Positions 1-8,600 of a stretch of 39,872 nucleotides of DNA are shown here, piece by piece. The notes below the pieces were generated by a model. The model did no database searches, was not told the origin of the DNA, and saw nothing but the letters and a program-made list of their open reading frames with translations. Source of the stretch: an uncultured Thiotrichales bacterium (GTDB taxonomy: Bacteria; Pseudomonadota; Gammaproteobacteria; CAIRSR01); contig CAIRSR010000022.1 in NCBI GenBank assembly GCA_903881315.1, forward strand, positions 1 to 39,872. The letters run 5' to 3'. The position numbers and the translations under genes are program-made. Position 1 is the stretch's first letter. Every line of letters begins with the position of its first letter.

Positions 1-264
1 GATTTGCAACTGGGACAGGTGCGTCTGCTCAACATAGATTTACCTCACAAAAATTACCAAGAATATCTGATATTCATGTATTTAGAGAATAGTATAGCAT
101 ATTCATGCGGTTGAAGCAGGAATCAAACTAGACCAGTACCGACTCATGGCGATCCGTGCCCGGTCGGTGTTGCGCTGTACGGCAGAGACGCGAGGTTTTT
201 TGGTGTCCTGGTAAGGTTACCATGCTGCTGTTTGTCAACATTACTCTGGATGTATCAGCCCTGT
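1..264. other. Leading non-coding region with AT-rich palindrome; possible 3' end of a truncated gene
   Basis: No complete gene is visible here. Frame 1 is open from the window edge to a TGA at 112-114 and could be the last 37 codons of a gene cut by the edge, but nothing in it is recognisable. The stretch around 40-110 is AT-rich and holds a perfect dyad, GAATATC-T-GATATTC, at 61-75. It would suit an operator or promoter region for the following gene. No convincing -35/-10 pair was found. Confidence 0.3.
61..75. promoter_or_regulatory. Perfect 15-nt palindrome, operator-like
   Basis: GAATATC and its reverse complement GATATTC are separated by one T. The site sits in an AT-rich stretch about 190 nt upstream of the HD-GYP gene. 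A compact symmetrical dyad like this is typical of a dimeric regulator site, but no regulator can be named. Confidence 0.25.
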
Positions 265-1467
265 ATGGCCAAACAAGAAATACCTATTGAACAACTCAAA
301 ATAGGGATGTTTGTTACTGCATTGGATGTCTCTTGGCTCAGGACGCCATTTTTTAAGCACGCCATGCTCATTGAGAACGGGGCGCAAGTGCAGGCGCTAA
401 GGGATTGTGGCGCTAAGGTTGTGACGATTGATACTGAAAAGGGTGCAAAGCCAGTTAGCGGGGGGCAGAAACCGCAAGGGGTAATCCCGTCGCCCGTTAG
501 TCACAAGCCAGAACCAACCTCGTTGAGGAGTGAGCTAGAGACCGCGAAGCAGGTTAAGGAATCAACAAAGAAGGTAATACGGTCGTTGTTTGCCTTGGCA
601 AAGGAAGGTGGTGCGCCGAAGGCTGAGATGGTGTTGCCGTGTATCGACCAAACGATTGATTCATTATCGCGGAACAGTCAGGCGCTGATTACCCTATTTC
701 TTTCGAAACGCCCCTCCAGTAAGCTTCACAATCATGCTTTCAATACGATGAGCATGGCCTTGCTGGTCGCCCAGCATCTCGAATATGCCGTGGAGGATCA
801 AAGGCGGTTAGGATTGGCCGCCTTGTTGATGGACATCGGTTGGCTTAAGCTCCCAGAAAAATTCTTTACCTTCCAGACGGCATATACCGATTCGGAATTT
901 GCAATGATCAAGGAGCACGTCGAATATAGCTTGCGGCTTCTTGAAAAAGGTGATTTCGACCCAGTGGTGTTCCGCCTTATTGCACAACACCATGAGCGTT
1001 ATGATGGTAGCGGTTACCCTGCGGGGTTGAGTGGTGAGCAGATACATCCCATGGGTCGTATCCTGTCATTGGTTGATCATTTCGATAGTGCTACCAATGG
1101 CTATTATGATGCGCAGCCTATTATTCCCGCCCGTGCTCTCCAGGAAATCTACAAAAAATCTTTGTTGTCATCACACGAAACCTCTTTGGTTAAGGTGCTC
1201 ATTCGTTTGGTGGGCGTTTATCCGCCATCCAGTGCGGTATTACTAAACACAGGAGAGCGAGGCGTTGTTACCCAGGTGAATTGGCGAGCACCCTTGGCTC
1301 CACGGGTAAAGATTTTCTACAACAAGTCGCTTATGCCTTTATTGCATCCCTTCGAGGTCGATCTGGCCAAGCAGGGCGCTGAGTCAACGGTCAGGGAGAT
1401 ACGCTCGGTGATCGATCCAACCCTACCGGGTGAGGATCCCGCTCGTCGCTTGCTCAATGAGGAGTAG
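265..1467 (+). CDS. HD-GYP domain protein (cyclic-di-GMP phosphodiesterase family) with altered HD dyad
   Basis: HD-GYP proteins hydrolyse cyclic di-GMP in the cytoplasm. The N-terminus (IPIEQLKIGMFV) is the DUF3391-type domain that often precedes HD-GYP. The HD-GYP domain spans roughly residues 160-310, with HHERYDGSGYP at 242-252. The residue pair that should be His-Asp reads Met-Asp (M189-D190, in LLMDIG), so one metal ligand of the family is missing, while the later His ligands and the GYP signature are kept. It may be a weak enzyme or a c-di-GMP-binding sensor; that is inference. I chose the ATG at 265, which starts at the family N-terminus; a TTG at 232 and an ATG at 250 in the same frame are possible, and none has a strong ribosome site. 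No signal peptide or membrane segment is seen. It faces the receiver-like gene convergently. Confidence 0.85.
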   Translation: MAKQEIPIEQLKIGMFVTALDVSWLRTPFFKHAMLIENGAQVQALRDCGAKVVTIDTEKGAKPVSGGQKPQGVIPSPVSHKPEPTSLRSELETAKQVKESTKKVIRSLFALAKEGGAPKAEMVLPCIDQTIDSLSRNSQALITLFLSKRPSSKLHNHAFNTMSMALLVAQHLEYAVEDQRRLGLAALLMDIGWLKLPEKFFTFQTAYTDSEFAMIKEHVEYSLRLLEKGDFDPVVFRLIAQHHERYDGSGYPAGLSGEQIHPMGRILSLVDHFDSATNGYYDAQPIIPARALQEIYKKSLLSSHETSLVKVLIRLVGVYPPSSAVLLNTGERGVVTQVNWRAPLAPRVKIFYNKSLMPLLHPFEVDLAKQGAESTVREIRSVIDPTLPGEDPARRLLNEE

Positions 1468-1646
1468 TGGAGGGGCCAAGCTTTTGTGAGGAGGGGGCAC
1501 CAGAGGGTGAGGTGAGCTGTTCATCACCCCCGTTCGGTTGTCGTGGGCGGGGGCTGTTTCGCTTGGGGTGGAGCGACGCCGATGACGACTGCAACGCCTC
1601 ACGCCAGCAGCCGTTGCGGTTATGGACGATCGGGGGCGTCAGGTGT

Positions 1647-2057
1647 TTAATGAGCGAGTTTCTCAAGCACCTTGTGGGCCAGTTCGCGGTCGATAGGGGT
1701 GGCAAGGAAGCTTGCGGCACCAGCGGCAAGGGCCGCTTGCAATTTCTCCTTGGTGGGGGCGCGCGTCAGCATGACCACCTTGAACTCGGGGTGACTGTGC
1801 CTGACGGCGGCCAAGATGGCCATCGCATCCAAGCCCTCAATGTCCATGTCTAGGATAAAGATACCGAATTTGTGTTTGGCCAATAACGGCAGCACCTCGC
1901 GTGCGCTGTCGCTCTGGCCGAGTATTCGATAGGCGAACTCGCGTAGCAACCGATTGATCTCGAGGGAGGTCTTTCTATCCTGGCATAGGATTACCGCCTG
2001 CCGTTTATGGGTCTCCACCACCTTACCTGTGGCGAAATCAAAGCTCTGTATGGACAC
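1647..2057 (-). CDS. Stand-alone, divergent response-regulator receiver protein
   Basis: This 136-residue protein is a single CheY-like receiver fold with no output domain. The likely phosphoacceptor is D70 (FILDMDIEG) and the switch residue is T98 (VVMLT). The invariant Lys that normally precedes the last-loop Pro is Thr120 (FLATPI), and only one acidic residue (D27) is obvious at the end of strand 1. Phosphorylation may therefore be altered or lost. The start is a GTG preceded by GAGAGA at about 6 nt. It is convergent with the HD-GYP gene across about 180 nt, so a functional link in signalling is possible but unproven. No histidine kinase is nearby. Confidence 0.8.
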   Translation of the reverse strand: MSIQSFDFATGKVVETHKRQAVILCQDRKTSLEINRLLREFAYRILGQSDSAREVLPLLAKHKFGIFILDMDIEGLDAMAILAAVRHSHPEFKVVMLTRAPTKEKLQAALAAGAASFLATPIDRELAHKVLEKLAH

Positions 2058-2397
2058 AATGTTCTCTCATGCTGAGTGTGGGGCAGGGAGGGGCATTAAG
2101 CCGACCGACGGACGGGTATTCCCCCGCTTGATTCTGCCGGGCAACGGGCGAGGCTCTTTTGCCGATAGCACCGTGCTACGCGCCCGCCGTTGTTTGCTGC
2201 CGTGGCGCTCGCCTGGTACGCCTCGTGTCAGCGCGACTGAGCGAACATCGCTCTGGTTTCCAGTAGGCACCCTGCGATTGTGGCACATTTCGTGTCCCAC
2301 TGTAATGCCTTGGCCAATTCTTGGGCGGGTAAGTCTTTGGCAACGTGGTGTCGGCCACCCTTGCACTCCGCACAATTACGGGGGGGATTATACCGCA

Positions 2398-2534
2398 CAC
2401 CCGTTTGGTGTGACATCGCTACCCAGCATGAGCGCTGACCACAGAGAAACCGGGTCGGTTAGCGCGTCCCATCCTGATGAGGACATCTCACTCCATGGGG
2501 CTCATCCGGTGCCTCTGGTTGCACCCGTTTGGTG
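2398..2534. repeat. Two copies of a 13-nt hairpin motif (CACC-CGTTT-GGTG)
   Basis: CACCCGTTTGGTG occurs identically at 2398-2410 and 2522-2534. Each copy is itself a small dyad with CACC/GGTG arms around CGTTT. The copies lie in the non-coding region upstream of the protease gene. They could be paired regulator sites or chance GC-rich repeats. Confidence 0.3.
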
Positions 2535-2618
2535 GTCATCTGGTGTTGCCCCCGATACCCACCATTTCTGCGCTGCGCAAGCGCTGATGCGGTAAAGTGT
2601 TGCTGTGCCCACTTTTGT

Positions 2619-2643
2619 CACATCACCACGAGAGGGTGATGTG
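2619..2643. repeat. Inverted repeat, 9-bp arms
   Basis: CACATCACC (2619-2627) pairs perfectly with GGTGATGTG (2635-2643) around a 7-nt loop. There is no T-tract, so it is not a typical intrinsic terminator. It lies about 240 nt before the protease start and could be an operator or part of the leader RNA. Confidence 0.35.
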
Positions 2644-2884
2644 CATACTGGGTGTGTGATCGCGCTTTGCTTTAATGTACGACAAAGCCTCACAGAGGAT
2701 TGTCGGGTAGGTGGTTACAAGGCATAGTGACGATGTGTCTTTTTGCCCCACCTGCTCGAATCATCCAGAAACGACTCGCTCAAGGTCTGCCCCAAGGCAA
2801 CCAGCCGAGTGGCGAGAGTAAGCGAGACGCCCAGTTTTACCAAGAGGGTAGGGATACAGAACCGCCAGCAATAGGTACCATCCC

Positions 2885-5512
2885 GTGAATACCACTATAC
2901 CGATAAAGTATTGCCTGCGTTGGATACTGACCTTTCTGCTACTCGCTGAGGCCTTACCAGCCATTGCGGGTAGTGCTGCGTCGATGCCGCGCTTCGCCCC
3001 GCTGAATCCCGCATTCTTACAGCAACAAGCGGCATCCCCCGCCCTGCAAATAGCGCCGGAGGGGCGCAGTGCAACCCAGTTCGGCATCCTCTTGGGAGGC
3101 ATTTCTGGTGGCAGCACTATGTTCTCGCAGCATGGCACCGGATATGCGCCATCACCCGCCAATCGATTGCACATGATTGGCCTAAAACCAGAGATTGCGA
3201 GGGGTATGCGCTTCGTTTCCCCGTACCCGCCATCGTTCGATTTGCGCACACTCGGCTATGTTACCAGCGTCAAAGATCAGGGCCAGTGCGGAGACTGTTG
3301 GTCGTTTTCGACTATTGCCTCCGCAGAATCCAATGCCCTGATGAGCGGGGTTGGTTCCTTTGATTTTTCGGAAAACCACCAAAATGTCCGCCACGGATTC
3401 GACAATGCTGCCTGTGTGGGCGGCAACGCCGATATCGCGACCGCCTACCAGACCCGTTGGGACAATACCGATACCAATCCAATGGCTGCTGGTCTGGTCT
3501 TTGAGACAGACGATCCGTACACCGGGATTGTCAAAACCTCCATGCCTGGTCTCCTCCCACGGGTACATATGCAGGAGGTGCTGGCCTTGCCTGACCGCGC
3601 AAGTGGCTCTGATAACGATAATTATAAATTCGCACTACAGAACTACGGCGCAGTAGATATTGCTATGTACATGGCCAGCGGTGTATCTAGCAATGCGGGA
3701 TCTAGCACTTGGAATTCAACCACAAATTCGTATTACTATCATGGTTCCGCGCAGCCAAACCACGAGGTTGCATTGGTTGGATGGGATGATAACTATTCTG
3801 CGGCCAATTTTAACAGCACTCCTCCTGGGGATGGTGCCTTTATCGTCAAGAACCAATGGGGCACCTCTTGGGGTGACAACGGTTATTTTTATATCTCCTA
3901 TTACGACTCAAAGCTTGGCGATGCACACGTTTTCCGTACACCGCAGGGTATCCATAATTATTCCCATGCCTATCTCTACGATCCTTTTGGTATGACCGGT
4001 TCTACCGGGTATCAGTCAGATACTGCCTATGGAGCCAATGTATTCACCGCAGCGGCCAGCGAGACCTTGCAGGCCGTATCCATTTATGCGCTCACGGTAA
4101 ACACAAGCTACGAGATTTCTGTCTACACCAATGTAACTGGTACGCCTTCGACGGGCACACTCGAGAATCGATCGGTGAATACCACAGGAGCATTTCCCTA
4201 TGCCGGTCATCACACCGTTACTCTATCGCGGCCAGTCGCCTTGACAGCAAAACAGAAATTCGCAATCGTCGTTCGCTTTACAACACCAAGTCTCTCCTAT
4301 CCTATCCCAGTAGAACAGCCGCTCCGTACCTATGCGAGTTCTGTTACTGCGCATAGCGGCCAGAGCTATATCAGTACTGACGGCACGACCTGGTCAGACC
4401 TCACCACCTCGTCTCCGAACGCGAATGTAAACATCCGTGCCTACACGCAAGGCATGACGGCGTCCATTCCCGACGCCCCCAGCATCAGCAACGTAAGTGC
4501 CGGTAATGCCCAGGTCATCCTGAGCTTCAACGCACCCGCAAATGATGGCGGCAGCCCCATTACCAGCTACCAGGTGATCTCGAATCCTGGCAATGTAGTC
4601 GCTACCGGTAGTACCAGCCCCCTCACCGTTAGGGGACTCCTGAACGGCACGACCTATACCTTCACCGTCACTGCGACCAATAGCGCTGGTACGAGTGGCG
4701 CATCAGCCCCCTCGGACAGGGTAACGCCAACGCTTGGCATACAGAAACAAAGCATCGGTGTAATTCGCTTTAGTCCCATTACGCTAACGGTGGGTAACAC
4801 GACCACCGTTAGCGCTAGCGCAACCTCCGGGCTTGTAGTGAGCTTTGATTCCACGACGCCGGATGTCTGCTCGGTAAACGGTAACACCGTGACCGGCCTG
4901 GCAGCCGGTATCTGCACCATTGTCGCCAACCAAGAGGGCAGTGGCAATTACTACGCGGCCCCCCAAGTCTCCAAGAATCTTACGGTCAGCAAGACCAATC
5001 AGACCATGAGCGCGATTAGCTTCAGTCCTGCGACTTTGGCAATTGGTGGGATTACTAGCATGAGCGCCAGCGCAACCTCGGGGCTTTTCGTAAACTTTAC
5101 CTCGGCCACACCGAATATCTGCGCAGTATCCGACAATTCGATAATCCCAGTCACGCCTGGTCTATGTATCATTACTGCTAATCAGTCGGGAAATGCGTAC
5201 TATTCTGCGGCACCACAAAGAACCAAGTCCATCATTGTCAATCTCGGCACACAGACGGTTGGGCCAATCAGCATTACGCCCGAGACGCTTTCTGTAAAGG
5301 GAACGGCTACGCTTAGTGCCATCGCGACTTCTGGGTTGCCGGTGAGTTTCCGCTCCACCACGCTGCGCGTTTGCGTTACCGGTGGCGACAATGGTAGCAC
5401 CGTTACGGGTCTTGCGGCTGGCGTCTGTACCATAGCGGCTACCCAGGCTGGTAATAGCAATTGGGCCCACGCTGCTTTGGTCAGTACGCGCCTCATGGTG
5501 AGCCCCCAATAA
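2885..5512 (+). CDS. Secreted papain-like cysteine protease (C1A) with lectin-like, FN3 and three Ig-like repeat domains
   Basis: An 875-residue exported peptidase. Residues 1-28 form a signal peptide (hydrophobic core LTFLLLAEALPAIAG). The C1A catalytic domain covers about 115-345: oxyanion Gln134 and nucleophile Cys138 in DQGQCGDCW, His293 in NHEVALVGW, Asn323 in KNQWGTSWG. All catalytic residues are present. A lectin-like region of the sort found after bacterial C1A domains follows (about 360-520), then an FN3 domain (about 528-617). Three Ig-like repeats of about 83 residues come next (620-702, 703-786, 787-875), sharing SATSGL..F.S.TP..C and GLAAGIC.I.A.Q.G. The start is GTG with a weak ribosome site, chosen because it gives a complete signal peptide. 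The octad-repeat gene begins 179 nt downstream on the same strand. No membrane anchor or sorting tail is visible, so the product is probably released or held by its Ig-like domains. Confidence 0.88.
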   Translation: MNTTIPIKYCLRWILTFLLLAEALPAIAGSAASMPRFAPLNPAFLQQQAASPALQIAPEGRSATQFGILLGGISGGSTMFSQHGTGYAPSPANRLHMIGLKPEIARGMRFVSPYPPSFDLRTLGYVTSVKDQGQCGDCWSFSTIASAESNALMSGVGSFDFSENHQNVRHGFDNAACVGGNADIATAYQTRWDNTDTNPMAAGLVFETDDPYTGIVKTSMPGLLPRVHMQEVLALPDRASGSDNDNYKFALQNYGAVDIAMYMASGVSSNAGSSTWNSTTNSYYYHGSAQPNHEVALVGWDDNYSAANFNSTPPGDGAFIVKNQWGTSWGDNGYFYISYYDSKLGDAHVFRTPQGIHNYSHAYLYDPFGMTGSTGYQSDTAYGANVFTAAASETLQAVSIYALTVNTSYEISVYTNVTGTPSTGTLENRSVNTTGAFPYAGHHTVTLSRPVALTAKQKFAIVVRFTTPSLSYPIPVEQPLRTYASSVTAHSGQSYISTDGTTWSDLTTSSPNANVNIRAYTQGMTASIPDAPSISNVSAGNAQVILSFNAPANDGGSPITSYQVISNPGNVVATGSTSPLTVRGLLNGTTYTFTVTATNSAGTSGASAPSDRVTPTLGIQKQSIGVIRFSPITLTVGNTTTVSASATSGLVVSFDSTTPDVCSVNGNTVTGLAAGICTIVANQEGSGNYYAAPQVSKNLTVSKTNQTMSAISFSPATLAIGGITSMSASATSGLFVNFTSATPNICAVSDNSIIPVTPGLCIITANQSGNAYYSAAPQRTKSIIVNLGTQTVGPISITPETLSVKGTATLSAIATSGLPVSFRSTTLRVCVTGGDNGSTVTGLAAGVCTIAATQAGNSNWAHAALVSTRLMVSPQ

Positions 5513-5691
5513 GGCTGATGATTGTTGCTGTGATGGGGATAGAGACCAACCGGCCTGACCGGGAGGATGGCGGAATGCGCAGTCCTTCTACCACGACTAA
5601 TTGCTGCTGATGGAAATTAGCAAAGACAACCAATGTCGTTGGTATGCTGGAGTTCCTCGCGGGCTATTCCTTTGATGGGTGAGGGAACAAT

Positions 5692-8600
5692 ATGTCTACC
5701 ACAGATGTTATCACCAACCTTGGTACCAATTCGGTTGCGTCGCTTTCTACCAGCGCTGTCGCCAAGATAACCGTTGCGGATCTCGCGAGTTTCTCCGTTG
5801 CCGATCTGACCATCCCCCAGATACCCAATCTCTCCACAGCGGTGGTAGCCGCACTAACCGCCGACCATCTTGTAACGCTATCTCAGGATCAGGTGGCGGC
5901 ATTCAAGTCTTCGCAAATAGCGGCGCTGACCACGGCAGCGCTTGTTGCAATCCCTCCCGCAGATTTTCAGATACTCACGACCGCCGTTACAGCAGCGCTA
6001 ACCACAAACCAGGTGGCAGCGCTCACCATAGACCAGATAGCACAATTTACCTCGTACCAGATAGGGGCGCTGAAATCCGCGCAGGTAGCGGCACTTTCCA
6101 CCGATGATGTGGTCGTGATTAGCCCAAGCTACCTCAGCACTGCCGCCATAGCTGCATTGAGTACCAGCCAATTGGTTGTGCTCACCACCGATCAGGTGGC
6201 TGCATTCAGCACAACCCAGGTTGTTGTCCTGAAAACAACCCAGGTGAGTGCGCTCACCACCGACCAAAGTAGCGCACTCACAGGAGACCAGATCCATGCG
6301 CTGAAGACCTCGCAGGTGGTTGTACTCAGCACGGCAGCGGTTGCGGCGCTAGGGGTTGTGAATGTCTCTCTGCTCACGACAACCCAAATAGCTGCCTTCA
6401 CGACCAATCAACTGAACGCCTTCACGACCGATCAGATGGCGGCGTTGACGAGTGGGCAGGTTAGCGCCCTAAAAACCAACCAGATCGCCGCTTTAACCAC
6501 CGACCAGGTCATGGTACTCACGAGCGATCAGGCCTTGGCACTCAAGACCTCGCAGGTTGCCGTCCTCACCACCGCAGATATTGTGGCGCTTGGCGCGACA
6601 AACCTCGCGGTGCTGAGTAGTGCCGCAGTAGCAGCACTCAGCACCTCTCAGGTAAAGGCGCTGACCCTCGATCAGATTGCAGCGCTGACGACTAGCCAGG
6701 TTGGTGCCCTAAAAACCAGCCAGATCGCTGCTTTAACCACCGATCAGGTCATGGTGCTCACGAGCGATCAGGCCTTGGCGATCAAGACCTCGCAGGTTGC
6801 CGTCTTCACCACCGCAGATATTGTGGCGCTTGGCGCGACAAACCTCGCGGTGCTGAGTAGTGCCGCAGTAGCAGCACTCAGCTCCTCTCAGGTAAAGGCG
6901 CTGACCCTCGATCAGATGGCGGCGCTGACGAGTGCCCAGGTTGGTGCCCTAAAAACCAACCAGATTAGGGTGCTCACGTCCGATCAGGTCATGGCGCTTA
7001 GTGCCGATCAGATTGGGGAGCTCAATTCTTCGCAGGCCTCAGCTTTTAGCACAACGGCAATGGCGGGCTTTGGGGTGGGCACGATTCTCTCTTTCACCAC
7101 AACCGCGATAGCAGCACTCACCACCTATCAATTCGCAGCACTTACCCCCGATCAGGTCGTGGGCCTTACCTCCGCACAGATCGGGGCGCTGAAGTCCTCA
7201 CAGGTGGCGGGATTAACCACCGCAGCAATCAGTGCATTTGCGCCAGAAGCACTCTCGGCATTTAGCACAGCAGCGATAACCGCTCTGAATACCCTTGAGA
7301 TAGCTGCATTGACCCCCTCTCAGGTGGCTGCATTCACTACGATGCAGGTTAGTGTGTTGCGCACAAACCAGGTGCGGGTACTGACCTCGGATCAGGTCGC
7401 CTCCCTCACCCCCGAGCAGATTGGCGCACTCCGCACCGCACAGGTAGCCGCCATCAGCACCAGCGCAATCACTGGGATTCTGGCAGACAGTATCCCTTCA
7501 TTCACCACAGCGGCTATCGCAGCGCTCACCACCGCAGCGCTTTGGGTTTTCTCGCCGGATCAGATCACCGCCTTTACCTCGGCCCAGATTGGCGCGATTC
7601 GCTCTGCGCAGGTAGCGGGTTTAAGCACAGCGGTAGTTATGGTGATTGCGCCGGAGGAGATCTCCGCTCTGAGTAGTGCCGCCATCGCCGCCCTTGCTAC
7701 CACCCAGATCAGCGTGTTGACACCCGATCAGATCACCGCGTTGACCACGACCCAGGTCGTCGCGCTGAAGACAACCCAGGTGCGCGCACTCACCGTTGAC
7801 CAGGTGGCAGCACTCACCTCCGCACAGATCGGCACGCTCAAGACCTCGCAGGTCTTTGCGCTCAGCACTGACGCAATCGCTGGAATTGGCATGACAGGCA
7901 TCGCCGCATTGAGTACTGCGGCGATTGCTGCTCTCAGCACCTCCCAGGTTGGCGCACTGACCGCCGATCAAGTGGCCGCCTTCACGTCCGTACAGGTTGG
8001 TGCGATCAGGTCTTCACAGATAACCGCGCTGACCACAGCGGACGTAGAGGCGCTCGGCACAACCAATCTCTCGGTGCTCAGCACCGCAACGATCGCCGCC
8101 TTTACCACCCTCCAGATCGGGGCGTTTAGCACCGATCAGATCGCAGTCTTTAGCACCCGACAGATTGGTGCCCTGAAGGCAACCCAGATAGGGGCGTTGA
8201 ATCCCTCCCAGGTGGCCGCATTCTCGAGCGTGCAGGTGGGGGCACTCAAGTCTTCGCAGGTATTGGCCTTCACGACGGCGGATATTGTGGTGCTCTCGAC
8301 CGACGTAATCCCTGCCTTGACCACCAGCGCAATAGCGGCGCTTACCACCGCAGCGGTAGCTGCGTTCACGAGCGGCGATGTCTCACAGATCGGGGCGTTC
8401 AGCACCGCACAAGTGGTGGCCATGACCTCGATCCAGATCGGGGCGCTCACCGTAGACCAGATTGGCGCATTGAGCACTGCGGCAACGAGTGCCCTGAGGA
8501 GCACCCAGGTAAGGGCGCTCAATACCGATCAGGTAGCGGCATTGACCTGGGATCAGATCGGGGCGCTGAAGGTTTCGCAAGCGGCGGCGTTTACCCCAGC

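Larger units (their letters stand above)
2058..2884. other. 827-nt region without a convincing gene
   Basis: The region separates the receiver gene from the divergently read protease gene. Several frames are open on both strands because stop codons are rare here, but none shows a recognisable domain. A minus-strand frame at 2228-2416 has a cysteine-containing stretch (NCAECKGG) that could be a small protein, but its support is weak. It contains two copies of a 13-nt hairpin motif (2398-2410 and 2522-2534) and a 9-bp inverted repeat (2619-2643). It probably carries the promoters of both flanking genes. Confidence 0.4.

Noticed and set aside
1954-2595. 213-codon plus-strand frame overlapping the receiver gene
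   Set aside because: It starts inside the receiver gene on the other strand, shows no domain, and its residue use (many Arg, Trp, Cys, His) is that of non-coding GC-rich DNA.
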